Of a stretch of 64,000 nt of DNA, positions 44,414 to 52,876 are shown one piece after another. The position numbers were made by a program, and so were the translations under genes. The stretch spans positions 1 to 64,000 of the forward strand of contig JAFKKN010000005.1 of assembly GCA_017305535.1 (NCBI GenBank), in the 5' to 3' direction. Position 1 is the first letter of the stretch; every line of letters starts with the position of its first letter. The DNA comes from Hyphomicrobiales bacterium. GTDB lineage: Bacteria > Pseudomonadota > Alphaproteobacteria > Rhizobiales > Xanthobacteraceae. Below the pieces are notes generated by a model, which was given only the letters and a program-made list of their open reading frames with translations, was not told the DNA's origin and did no database searches.

Positions 44414-45367
44414 ATGAAACTCACCCACGAAGCCAGCGGCACCTTTGCGATCGCGCCGACGCCGTTTCATGACGACGGCCGCATTGATGAGAGTTCGATC
44501 GATCGGCTGGTCGATTTCTACACCGAGGTCGGCTGCAACGGCGTCACCGTGCTTGGCATTCTCGGCGAAGCGCCGAAGATGGACAGCGCCGAAGCCGCGG
44601 CGGTGGCGACGCGTTTCGTCAAGCGCGCGAAGGCGTTGCAAACGGTGGTCGGCGTCTCGGCGCCCGGTTTTGCCGCGATGCGCGGACTGGCTCGCGCCTC
44701 GATGGACGCGGGCGCGGCGGCGGTGATGATCGCACCGACGCCGAACCTGCGCACCGATGATCAGATTGTCACGTACTTCAAGCAGGCGGTGGAGGCGATC
44801 GGCGACGACATTCCATGGGTGTTGCAGGATTACCCGTTGACGCTGAGCGTGGTGATGACGCCTTCGGTGATCCGCAGGATCGTGATGGACAATCCGTCCT
44901 GCGTGATGCTCAAGCATGAGGACTGGCCGGGACTGGAGAAGATCACCGCGCTGCGCGATTTCCAGAAGGACGGCTCGCTGCGGCCACTGTCGATCCTCAC
45001 CGGTAACGGCGGCACCTTCCTCGATTTCGAGATGGAGCGCGGCGCCGACGGCGCGATGACCGGCTACGCGTTTCCCGAATTGCTGATCGACGTGGTGCGA
45101 TTGTCGAAGGACGGCAAGCGCGATGCTGCGCACGATCTGTTCGATGCGCATCTGCCGTTGATCCGTTATGAGCAGCAGCCGGGCGTCGGCCTTGCGGTGC
45201 GCAAATATGTGCTCAACAAGCGTGGCATCATCGCCTCCGCCGCGCAACGCAAGCCGGGTTCGAGCCTCAGCGCCAAGGCGCGTGAGGAGGTCGATTATCT
45301 GTTGTCGCGCGTGGCGCGTGTCGACAAGCGCGCGCTGACCGCGCCACACAGCCACGCCGCTGGTTAG
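44414..45367 (+). CDS. Dihydrodipicolinate synthase family lyase
   Basis: The 317-residue TIM barrel belongs to the DapA/NAL family. The Schiff-base Lys is Lys167 (VMLKHEDWPG) and the conserved Tyr is Tyr140 (VLQDYPLTLS). The usual GTTGE stretch is instead GVTVLGILGEAPKMDS, so a true DapA role is doubtful. It may run an aldol or retro-aldol or decarboxylative step on a 2-oxo acid in the cluster. The start MKLTHEASGT follows the SDR stop by ten bases with AAAGAACGACG upstream. Confidence 0.88.
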   Translation: MKLTHEASGTFAIAPTPFHDDGRIDESSIDRLVDFYTEVGCNGVTVLGILGEAPKMDSAEAAAVATRFVKRAKALQTVVGVSAPGFAAMRGLARASMDAGAAAVMIAPTPNLRTDDQIVTYFKQAVEAIGDDIPWVLQDYPLTLSVVMTPSVIRRIVMDNPSCVMLKHEDWPGLEKITALRDFQKDGSLRPLSILTGNGGTFLDFEMERGADGAMTGYAFPELLIDVVRLSKDGKRDAAHDLFDAHLPLIRYEQQPGVGLAVRKYVLNKRGIIASAAQRKPGSSLSAKAREEVDYLLSRVARVDKRALTAPHSHAAG

Positions 45368-45377
45368 GGAGATATTG

Positions 45378-46172
45378 ATGTCGGTTCAATCGGCCGCCGC
45401 GCGGCCTGCTTCGACGATCCTGCTGTTGCGCGCAGGTCAAAGCGCCATCGAAGTGTTCATGATGGTGCGTCACTATCAGATCGAGTTTGCCTCCGGCGCG
45501 CTGGTGTTTCCAGGCGGCAGCGTCGATCCCGGCGACCGCGACATCGTCGAGGACCCCGTGCTTTGCGGTAATCGCGATAATCTCGATGCGGCTGCATTGC
45601 AATTCCGCGTTGCCGCGATCCGTGAAACTTTTGAGGAGAGTGGCATCCTGCTGGCGCGCCCGCGCGGCTCGCAGGATTTGATCGCGGCGTCGCGCGCGGC
45701 CGAGATCGCCGCCGCACAGCGCGTTGCGCTGTGTGAGGGAAAGACGTCGTTTCGCGAAATTCTCGCGGCGAACGAATTGATCCCGGCGGTCGATCATCTC
45801 GCGCATTACGCGCACTGGATCACCCCTGAGGGACAGCCCAAGCGTTTCGATACGCATTTCTTTCTGGCGAAGGCGCCTCCGGAGCAGGTCGGCGCGCATG
45901 ACGGTCGTGAGTCCACCGACTCGATCTGGGTTTCGCCGCAGGAGGCATTGGAGGGCGGCGAGAGCGGCCGCTTCAAGTTGCCGTTTCCGACCACGCGCAA
46001 TCTGATCAAGCTCGGCAAGCAGCAAAGTGTCGAGGCAGCGCTCGACGACGCACGGCGCTCGCGCGTGGTGACCGTGATGCCGGTGATCACCAAGGACGAC
46101 GGCAAACGACGCCTGCGCATTCCGGCCGACGCGGGTTATGACGGTGAGTTGTTCGACGTTCCGGCGCATTGA
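45378..46172 (+). CDS. NUDIX hydrolase (NUDT7/19-like)
   Basis: The 264-residue protein has the NUDIX core RETFEESG at residues 82-89 with the early FPGGSVDPGDRD motif. The Gly and first Glu of the classical box are not in phase, suggesting an insertion as in CoA-pyrophosphatase-like or NUDT19-type members. It may hydrolyse CoA or acyl-CoA diphosphate bonds, which would fit the acyl-CoA setting. TTAGGGAGATATTG precedes the ATG, 10 bases after the lyase stop. Confidence 0.85.
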   Translation: MSVQSAAARPASTILLLRAGQSAIEVFMMVRHYQIEFASGALVFPGGSVDPGDRDIVEDPVLCGNRDNLDAAALQFRVAAIRETFEESGILLARPRGSQDLIAASRAAEIAAAQRVALCEGKTSFREILAANELIPAVDHLAHYAHWITPEGQPKRFDTHFFLAKAPPEQVGAHDGRESTDSIWVSPQEALEGGESGRFKLPFPTTRNLIKLGKQQSVEAALDDARRSRVVTVMPVITKDDGKRRLRIPADAGYDGELFDVPAH

Positions 46173-46583
46173 ATGATGCATCGCCCGACGGCGATGCGCT
46201 TCAGGCCATTTTTATCGATGAGCGCGTGCGGTCGACGGGAAATTCACCCGGATTGTGTCGGAAGGGTCCGAAGCCCGATCGTTATGTAGCGAGTGCGATG
46301 TGGAGCATCGTGCGTGTCGCTGTGGCGCGCGTTATTCTCCATGTTGGCCCTGATGTGGGCGCACTGTGCGGAAATGCATGCCGCGCTCAAGTTATCAAAG
46401 CGCATCGCGGTATTGTTGCTTGCAAGCATTCGATGGAAAACATCCAAATTGTAGTTGGGAAAAAATCATCGAATCTTCCCGCGTGCACGCAACAGACGTC
46501 TACTTCCGTGGTCGTGTTGACGGTGTTTTTGCCAGCATCCTAGCCTTGATATCGGCCCATGAGAGGCGAACAGGGAGGATGGC
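46173..46583. other. 411-bp intergenic region upstream of the quinoprotein dehydrogenase
   Basis: A possible reading frame here (46169-46543, +) has no family look and overlaps the NUDIX stop, so I reject it. The stretch is AT-richer than its neighbours (for example around 46420-46480) and likely carries the dehydrogenase promoter. I see no clear box or palindrome. Confidence 0.5.
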
Positions 46584-48785
46584 ATGCGGCATCGATCGAA
46601 TTCCATTGACGATCTATCACGGCAGTTCGATCGAGGGTCGCATTGGCGTGGTTTGCGTGGCCATCTCCTGCATGGCATCGCCGTGGTGGCGTTGGCGGCA
46701 TCGGCAGCGTCGATGGGAAGCGGCGGTGCGAACGCCAAGGACAAGGATGCGAAGGGATCGCCGGCGCACATCAAGGCCGTGACGTCCGGAGTTGATGGCA
46801 AGGCGATTGAAGCCAACGCAAAGACCACGAAGGATTGGCTCAGCTACGGTCTCGACTACGCCGAGACGCGCTTCAGCAAGCTCGACAAGATCAACGACGG
46901 TAACGTCAAGAATCTCGGCCTGATGTGGACCTACAATCTGGAATCCATTCGCGGCGTCGAAGCGACGCCGCTTGTCGTGGACGGCATCATGTATGTCACC
47001 GCGTCGTGGAGCGTGGTGCATGCGATCGATGTACGCACCGGCAAGCGGATATGGTCATACGATCCCGGCGTCGATCGCTCGAAGGGCTATCGCGGCTGCT
47101 GCGACGTCGTCAATCGCGGCGTCGCGTTGTACAAGGGCAAGGTCTATGTCGGTGCCTATGACGGTCGCCTCGTTGCGATCGATGCCGCGACCGGAACGAA
47201 GGTCTGGGAAAAAGACACCATCATCGATCATTCCTTCTCCTACACCATCACCGGCGCGCCGCGCGTGGTGAAGGGTAAGGTAATCATCGGCAATGGCGGC
47301 GCCGAATACGGCGTGCGCGGCTACGTGACGGCCTACGATGCCGAGACCGGCGCGCAGGCGTGGCGCTGGTTCACCGTGCCGGGCGATCCGTCCAAGCCGT
47401 TCGAGGACGAGTCGATGGCGAAGGCCGCCAAGACCTGGGACCCGGCCGGCAAGTATTGGGAGGGCGGTGGCGGCGGCACGCCATGGGACACCATGGCTTA
47501 TGATCCGCAATTGAACCTGCTCTACATCGGCACCGGCAACGGCTCGCCGTGGAATCGCAAGTTGCGCAGTCCCGCCGGCGGCGACAACCTCTATCTGGCC
47601 TCGATCGTCGCGCTCAATCCCGATACCGGCAAATACGTCTGGCACTATCAGGAGACGCCCGGCGACAACTGGGACTACACGTCGACGCAGCCGATGATCC
47701 TTGCGGACCTGACCATCGCGGGAAAGCCGCGCAAGGTCATTCTGCATGCGCCGAAGAACGGCTTCTTCTTCGTTATCGACCGCACCAACGGCAAGTTTAT
47801 CTCGGCGAAGAACTTCGTCGATGTGAACTGGGCGACGGGCTACGACAAGGACGGCCGCCCGATCGAGGTGGCTGAAGCGCGCGGCGACAAGCCGTTCGAT
47901 GCGATCCCCGGTCCGTTCGGTGCGCACAACTGGCATCCGATGTCGTTCAATCCGAAGACAGGGCTGGTCTATCTGCCGGCGCAGCACGTGCCGCTGAATC
48001 TGACGGCGGAGCCGACTTTCAAGCATAATGAGGTGTCACCCGGTAAGGCGATGTCCGGCATCGGTTGGAATCTCGGCTTCGCGGTCAACGCGACGCCGCC
48101 GAAGAGTCAGCCGTTCGGACGATTGGTCGCGTGGGACCCGGTCAAGCAGCAACAGGTCTGGAAGCAGGACTACGTCTCGCCGTGGAACGGCGGTACGCTG
48201 ACCACGGCCGGTAACCTCGTCTTCCAGGGTACCGCCGACGGCCGCTTCGTCGCCTACAACGCCAGGACCGGTGAAAAACTGTGGGAGCAATCGACCGGCA
48301 CCGGCGTCGTTGCCGGCCCCGCGACCTACATGGTCGATGGCGTGCAGTACGTTTCCATCGCGGTCGGATGGGGTGGTGTATTCGGCGAAACGCAGCGGGC
48401 CACAGACAAGGAAGCGGCGGGGACGGTGTTCACCTTCGCCATCGGCGGCAAGGCCAAGCCGCCGGAGTTCACCAAGCTGCAACTCGCGGGCCTGGTGGAG
48501 GGCGTCAAGTACGATCCGAAGGACGTCGGCCCCGGCACGCTGCTCTATGTCACCAACTGCGCGTTCTGTCATGGCGTGCCGGGAGTGGACAAAGGCGGGA
48601 ACATCAAGAACCTCGGCTATTCCGCGCCGGAGACCATCTCGAACCTGAAGGACATCGTCTTCAAGGGACCGTTCATGGACAGGGGCATGCCGGACTTCAC
48701 CGGCAAGATCAGCGAGGATGATGTTCGGCAGATCCAGGCCTTCATTCAGGGCACGGCCGACGCCATTCGTCCGAAGACGAAGTAA
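46584..48785 (+). CDS. Type II quinohemoprotein alcohol dehydrogenase (PQQ and heme c)
   Basis: The 733-residue protein has a signal peptide (hydrophobic part HGIAVVALAASAASMGSGG, cleaved near ANA), an eight-bladed PQQ propeller and a C-terminal cytochrome c domain (Cys659-Ala-Phe-Cys-His663). The adjacent Cys172-Cys173 (YRGCCDVVNRG) is the vicinal disulphide near PQQ. The catalytic region is GDNWDYTSTQ: Asp364 is present but the residue two places on is Thr366, so the lanthanide-specific Asp of XoxF-type enzymes is missing and calcium is expected. The layout and segments such as GRLVAWDPVKQQQVWK match quinohemoprotein ethanol dehydrogenases. It oxidises alcohols in the periplasm. No PQQ biosynthesis gene is nearby. 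Confidence 0.95.
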   Translation: MRHRSNSIDDLSRQFDRGSHWRGLRGHLLHGIAVVALAASAASMGSGGANAKDKDAKGSPAHIKAVTSGVDGKAIEANAKTTKDWLSYGLDYAETRFSKLDKINDGNVKNLGLMWTYNLESIRGVEATPLVVDGIMYVTASWSVVHAIDVRTGKRIWSYDPGVDRSKGYRGCCDVVNRGVALYKGKVYVGAYDGRLVAIDAATGTKVWEKDTIIDHSFSYTITGAPRVVKGKVIIGNGGAEYGVRGYVTAYDAETGAQAWRWFTVPGDPSKPFEDESMAKAAKTWDPAGKYWEGGGGGTPWDTMAYDPQLNLLYIGTGNGSPWNRKLRSPAGGDNLYLASIVALNPDTGKYVWHYQETPGDNWDYTSTQPMILADLTIAGKPRKVILHAPKNGFFFVIDRTNGKFISAKNFVDVNWATGYDKDGRPIEVAEARGDKPFDAIPGPFGAHNWHPMSFNPKTGLVYLPAQHVPLNLTAEPTFKHNEVSPGKAMSGIGWNLGFAVNATPPKSQPFGRLVAWDPVKQQQVWKQDYVSPWNGGTLTTAGNLVFQGTADGRFVAYNARTGEKLWEQSTGTGVVAGPATYMVDGVQYVSIAVGWGGVFGETQRATDKEAAGTVFTFAIGGKAKPPEFTKLQLAGLVEGVKYDPKDVGPGTLLYVTNCAFCHGVPGVDKGGNIKNLGYSAPETISNLKDIVFKGPFMDRGMPDFTGKISEDDVRQIQAFIQGTADAIRPKTK

Positions 48786-48791
48786 AATCCC

Positions 48792-48811
48792 GCTCCGGAC
48801 CCGCCCGGAGC
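48792..48811 (+). terminator. Weak hairpin after the quinoprotein dehydrogenase gene
   Basis: GCTCCGG and CCGGAGC form a 7-bp stem with a 6-base loop, seven bases beyond the stop. No T-run follows, so this is only a possible terminator. Confidence 0.35.
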
Positions 48812-48960
48812 AATCGACATGCCACGGCGTGCCCGCCAATCCGGCCGGCGCGCCGTTCGTGCGTGGGGTGCTCCACAGTCGATTACCGTTGTGCTAGCCT
48901 TCAGAAGCGTCCGCTCATTGACCCGAAGACGCTTGGAACAATGTCATCGGACCGTGGCAG

Positions 48961-50748
48961 GTGATTGTGCGTTTCCCACTCTTGGCGACTGATCTGACGA
49001 GCATGGGCACTCTCATCTGGATTTCCATCATCATCGCGCTTCTTGTCGGCGCGGCGCTTGGCTATTTCGCGGCGATCACCGGCCGCAAGGGGCGTGCCGC
49101 GGCCGCCGACCGGGCCGGCGAGATTGCTCGCCGCTCGCTGGCGGAGCGGCGCTTTGCCGAGGCGGAGGAGAGCTACCGCAAACTGTTCGACAGCTCGATC
49201 GATGGCATCTATGTCACCACGCCGGAGGGCCGGCTGCTGAATGCCAATCCGGCATTGTCCCGGATGATGGGATACGACACCCCGCGGGAATTGATCGAGG
49301 GCGTCACCGATGTTGCCAACGCCATCTATCTCGATCCAACGGTGCGCGCGAAATATCAGGAGCGGATGGCGCGTGACGGCATGGTGCGCGAGTTCGAATA
49401 TCAGGTGAAGCAGCGCGACGGCACCGTGCTCTGGCTCTCCGACAGCGCGACGACGGTAAGGGACGACGCGGGCAACGTTATCCGCTATGAGGGTGTGGTC
49501 CGCGATATCACCAATCAGAAACGGGCGGAGGATGAGGTCGCCGAAGGCCGTCGACGTTTGCAGGAGGTGATCGACACCGTGCCGGCGGTGATCAACGTCA
49601 AGGACATGCAGATGCGCTATGTCCTGATGAATCGCTACATGGCCAGCATTTTCAACATCGAACCGGAAGATGCCATCGGCCACACCACTACCGACATCAT
49701 GTCGCGCTACGGCGCGCAGAAGACAGACGAGAATGACCGCCGCTTGCTCGATGCCGGTAAGGAACTCGGCTTCTACGAGGAGGAGTATATCGACTCTTCC
49801 GGGACCATGCGTCAGTGGCTGGTCAACAAACTGCCGCTGCGCGGATCGGACGGCAAGATCAAACAGATCGTCACCGTCGCGCTGGATATTGGCGAGCGCA
49901 AGCGCAACGAGCAGGAAATGCGCAAGGCGAAAGACGCCGCCGAGGCAGCCTTGCAGCATCTTCGGGAGACGCAGAACTCGCTGATAGAAGCAGAGAAACT
50001 TGCCGCGCTGGGACGTCTGGTGGCCGGTGTTGCGCACGAGGTCAACAATCCCGTCGGCATCAGCCTTACGGTCGCCTCGTCGCTGGAGCGCAAAGTCGCA
50101 GTGTTCGCGGAGGAGGTGGCGCGCGGCGAATTGCGGCGCTCGAGCCTCAACGAATTCGTCGAGACCAGTCGCAGCGCGGCATCGCAACTGGTCGGTAATC
50201 TCAACCGTGCCGCCGAACTCATCCAGTCATTCAAGCAGGTCGCCGCGGATCGCAGCTATTCCGACCAGCGTACCTTCAATCTCGCCGATCTGACCGATCA
50301 GGTGGTGATGAGCCTGCGTCCCGGCATCCGCAAGCAGAACCTGACGCTGAATGTCGAGTGCGAGCCGGGCCTGATCATGAACAGCTACCCCGGTCCTTAC
50401 GGCCAAGTGCTGACCAATCTGTTTCTGAATTCGGTGGCGCATGCGTTCCCTGGCGGCGCCGCCGGCGAGGTGAACATCAAGGTACGGGCATCTGGCGCCG
50501 ATCAGGTCGAGGTGCTGTATTCCGACGACGGCTGCGGCATGACGCCGGAAATTCGACGGCGCGCGTTCGATCCGTTCTTCACCACGCGACGTGACGAAGG
50601 CGGCACCGGACTGGGACTGCATATCGTCTACAGCATCGTCACCAATCGCCTGGGGGGGCAAATCCACCTGGAGTCGGACCCCGGCAAGGGGACCCGCGTA
50701 CAGATGATCTTGCCGCGTAACGCGCCCAACGAATTCGCGGCGTCATAG
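48961..50748 (+). CDS. PAS-domain sensor histidine kinase (HPK4-type, orphan)
   Basis: The 595-residue kinase has one N-terminal membrane segment (MGTLIWISIIIALLVGAALG), two PAS/PAC domains at about residues 75-195 and 200-320 (YRKLFDSSIDGIYVTTPEGR opens the first), a dimerisation/phosphoacceptor domain with His359 in VAHEVNNP, and an HATPase_c domain with N-box NLFLNSVAHAF and DDGCGMTPE plus GGTGLGLHIV. The RAAELIQSFKQVAADR stretch is HPK4-like. The start could be GTG at the given position or the ATG at 49003. No response regulator is adjacent. It follows the quinoprotein dehydrogenase and may control it; that is a guess. Confidence 0.9.
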   Translation: MIVRFPLLATDLTSMGTLIWISIIIALLVGAALGYFAAITGRKGRAAAADRAGEIARRSLAERRFAEAEESYRKLFDSSIDGIYVTTPEGRLLNANPALSRMMGYDTPRELIEGVTDVANAIYLDPTVRAKYQERMARDGMVREFEYQVKQRDGTVLWLSDSATTVRDDAGNVIRYEGVVRDITNQKRAEDEVAEGRRRLQEVIDTVPAVINVKDMQMRYVLMNRYMASIFNIEPEDAIGHTTTDIMSRYGAQKTDENDRRLLDAGKELGFYEEEYIDSSGTMRQWLVNKLPLRGSDGKIKQIVTVALDIGERKRNEQEMRKAKDAAEAALQHLRETQNSLIEAEKLAALGRLVAGVAHEVNNPVGISLTVASSLERKVAVFAEEVARGELRRSSLNEFVETSRSAASQLVGNLNRAAELIQSFKQVAADRSYSDQRTFNLADLTDQVVMSLRPGIRKQNLTLNVECEPGLIMNSYPGPYGQVLTNLFLNSVAHAFPGGAAGEVNIKVRASGADQVEVLYSDDGCGMTPEIRRRAFDPFFTTRRDEGGTGLGLHIVYSIVTNRLGGQIHLESDPGKGTRVQMILPRNAPNEFAAS

Positions 50749-50795
50749 CGGAGATGCGTGGTTTGCCCCGGCGCTCGTCGGTTCGCGATGACGTT

Positions 50796-51146
50796 TCAGT
50801 CGGCGTCGGCCAGCTTGCGCAGAGTCGCCGTAAAAATCTGGCTGGCTTTTCCAACCAGGGCCGTGCCGGTCATGGTGCCGCCGGTCTCGGTGAAGGTTCC
50901 TGACACTCCGATGCCGACGGGTTGATTCTGCCCGCCGAAAAGCGGATTCACATCGACGCTGCGGGTGTGCTGATTGACCTGCAGCTCGCCCTTGAAGACG
51001 GATCCTTCGATAGTGTAGCTGCCGATATAGAACAGATAGGCATCGCCGCCGAGAATTTTCCCGTCGCGGAAAACGACCACGCCACTGCCTTTGCCGGTCC
51101 TGCCGTCGAGCAGATCGACGTGGACCGAATACAGTCCGTTCCTCAT
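50796..51146 (-). CDS. GrlR-like small beta-barrel protein
   Basis: The 116-residue protein has the pattern NGLYSVHVDLLDGRTGKGSG, VVFRDGKILGGDAYLFYIGS, with GELQVNQHTRS later. This is like the calycin-fold GrlR family, named after a type III secretion regulator but found widely in bacteria lacking that system. Function here is unknown. It is convergent with the sensor kinase. I see no signal peptide. Confidence 0.6.
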   Translation of the reverse strand: MRNGLYSVHVDLLDGRTGKGSGVVVFRDGKILGGDAYLFYIGSYTIEGSVFKGELQVNQHTRSVDVNPLFGGQNQPVGIGVSGTFTETGGTMTGTALVGKASQIFTATLRKLADAD

Positions 51147-51280
51147 CGTGCCCCAGTTGTTACGGTTGCGCCATCCAGTATTGGTTATGCCAAACGCTAT
51201 CCGGGGCCGTCAACGCGGCATTTCAGTAGCACCGTCGATGCGATCATCCGCGAAGCGACCCGCGTTGGTTGAATATGCAA

Positions 51281-51304
51281 AGAGCCCGGAATGATCCGGG
51301 CTCT
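51281..51304 (-). terminator. Intrinsic terminator of the Gly/His-rich protein gene
   Basis: AGAGCCCGGA and TCCGGGCTCT form a perfect 10-bp stem with a 4-base loop, followed on the minus strand by TTTGCAT. It sits 37 bases after the stop of the 51341-51778 gene. Confidence 0.75.
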
Positions 51305-51340
51305 CCATGACGCTCTGATGATGCTTGGCAGCGATGACGG

Positions 51341-51778
51341 TTAGCGGTGATGTCCACCGCCGTGTCCGCCACCACGTCCGCCGCCACCGCCACTACGTCC
51401 ACCATATGCGGTCGGGCGTCCTCCACCCGGTCGCCCGCCCATGTGCGGACGCGGACCGCCAGGACGGCCGCCCATATGCGGGCGCGGGCCGGGGCCGCCG
51501 TGCATGTGCGGCGGCCGGCGATGATCCCACCCGTGCCAGCCATGGCCGCCACCCCAGCCGAAGCCGCGGCGCCAGGCATAACCGCACCAGTAAAATCCGG
51601 GGCCGTTCCAGCCGTTCGGGTAGAAGCAATAATTGCGGCCGCCGAAAATATACTGGCTCTGCTGCACGTCCGTTGGTGCCGCGATGCCCGGCTGCACGGG
51701 GAGCGCTTGCGCCGGTGCGAGCGCACCAAACGTCGCGAGAGATAGAGTCGTCGCCGCCGCATAAATCCACTGGCGCAT
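51341..51778 (-). CDS. Secreted Gly/His/Pro-rich protein
   Basis: The 145-residue product has a signal peptide (MRQWIYAAATTLSLATFGAL, cleaved near AQA). It contains YCFYPNGWNGPGFYWCGYAW with a Cys pair, and then a low-complexity Gly/His/Arg/Pro tail with repeats of GGRPGGPRPHMGG. It resembles metal-binding or cell-surface proteins of rhizobia, but function is unknown. The start AAAAGGAGGACAAATG is strong. Confidence 0.75.
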   Translation of the reverse strand: MRQWIYAAATTLSLATFGALAPAQALPVQPGIAAPTDVQQSQYIFGGRNYCFYPNGWNGPGFYWCGYAWRRGFGWGGGHGWHGWDHRRPPHMHGGPGPRPHMGGRPGGPRPHMGGRPGGGRPTAYGGRSGGGGGRGGGHGGGHHR

Positions 51779-52026
51779 TTGTCCTCCTTTTGCCGATCAC
51801 AATCGGCTCGGTTTGCCTCACCACGATATTTTAGACGTCGGGAAAGATAAAGGGTTCAAGAGACTATGGTCCAAGCTCGATCGCGCAACAGCCGATCCGC
51901 CACCGCCGCGCGATGATAACCTCGGAGAGGAAGGACGGTTCCAGCGTTATACACATCTTGCGCGCTCGGAGTTCATCAAGCTCGGACCTTGGTTTTGTCG
52001 CCGCAGAATCACGGTAAAATCCACCA

Positions 52027-52284
52027 ATGAGTTTGCACCGGGATATCTACTGGCTGGGCCGGCAATGGGCCGTGACGGGTTATGGGATTCAGGCCGTGGA
52101 TCAAAGGCGTTTCGGGCAACACGACGTCGAGGCCGCGCGGATCGGCGACAGTGAGGTCATCGCCGCGCTGGAGACGCTCGGCTGGTTTGACGTCGAGGAT
52201 TTTCGCGAAGCGGTGCGTCAGGCACAACAACGCCCAAAATTCGGCCCTGGGGGTTTGCGGATTCGCCCGGGCGGGGAAAAATGA
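52027..52284 (+). CDS. Small conserved-looking protein of unknown function
   Basis: The 85-residue protein starts MSLHRDIYWLGRQWAVTGYG and continues IQAVDQRRFGQHDVEAARIG. It has Trp- and Gln-rich regular content and a plausible amphipathic helix (DVEDFREAVRQAQQRP). I recall similar short cytosolic proteins in Bradyrhizobiaceae but cannot name the family. There is no strong ribosome-binding site. It is upstream of the tRNA gene. Confidence 0.6.
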   Translation: MSLHRDIYWLGRQWAVTGYGIQAVDQRRFGQHDVEAARIGDSEVIAALETLGWFDVEDFREAVRQAQQRPKFGPGGLRIRPGGEK

Positions 52285-52397
52285 GCGCCGTCGGAAGGGT
52301 GCCGCCAAGTCGAGCCTCCGCGCCGTGACCGCTTTCTTGGCGCGACCGGCTTCCACTTCGGTCAAAAACACGATAATCGATCCGCGTGCCCTGATGC

Positions 52398-52474
52398 GCG
52401 CTCGTAGCTCAGCTGGATAGAGCATCGGATTTCGATTCCGAGGGTCGGGAGTTCGAATCTCTCCGAGCGCGCCA
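52398..52474 (+). tRNA. tRNA-Arg (anticodon UCG)
   Basis: The 77-base gene folds as a cloverleaf. Acceptor GCGCTCG pairs with CGAGCGC, followed by discriminator G and an encoded CCA. The D arm includes AGCTCAGCTGGATAGAGC, the anticodon stem is TCGGA/TCCGA around loop TTTCGAT (anticodon TCG, for CGA codons), and the T arm is GGGAGTTCGAATCTCTCC. It stands alone, with no neighbouring tRNA, integrase or direct repeat seen. Confidence 0.97.
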
Positions 52475-52576
52475 AGCGGCTTTGAAATTCACTCTTGAAA
52501 TCTGGCAGTGTCGGGGAGAGGGCCGTGGCCCTCCCATTCTGTGTATTGCTCGTTCAGTCATCAACACGATGATGGT

Positions 52577-52876
52577 TTACCAGCGACGATGGCCCCACCC
52601 GTGACGGTGACCGTGCCAACCACGATGCCATCCGCCATATCCGCCGTAGAAGCGCGGGCCGTAGTAAGGCCGTGGGCCGTAGAAGCCATAACCGCGATAG
52701 TAATTCGGTCGCCACCAGCATCGACCCCACGCGTTACAGACGTAACGGATCTGATCGACATTGGAGGCCTGGGTCTGTGTAGGCAATCCGTTGGGCATTG
52801 CTGCCGAAGCGGTTCCGGCGGTAATCGCCGCGGCACCCAGCGCCGCCAAGCCGATGAGGGCTGATTTCAGTCTCAT
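52577..52876 (-). CDS. Secreted Trp/Tyr/Arg/His-rich small protein
   Basis: The 99-residue product has a signal peptide (MRLKSALIGLAALGAAAITA, cleaved near ASA). A mature part follows with VCNAWGRCWWRPNYYRGYGF and a tail rich in Gly, His, Arg and Tyr. Similar aromatic small secreted proteins are common in this family of bacteria; function unknown. GGAGACTCACC precedes the ATG. It is convergent with the tRNA gene. Confidence 0.75.
   Translation of the reverse strand: MRLKSALIGLAALGAAAITAGTASAAMPNGLPTQTQASNVDQIRYVCNAWGRCWWRPNYYRGYGFYGPRPYYGPRFYGGYGGWHRGWHGHRHGWGHRRW

Noticed and set aside
46169-46543. Possible 124-codon gene before the quinoprotein dehydrogenase
   Set aside because: It overlaps the NUDIX stop, lacks a ribosome-binding site and has no protein-like pattern; treated as intergenic.
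52398-52474. tRNA-Arg as a genomic-island attachment site
   Set aside because: No integrase, no direct repeat of the tRNA 3' end and no sign of foreign genes next to it.
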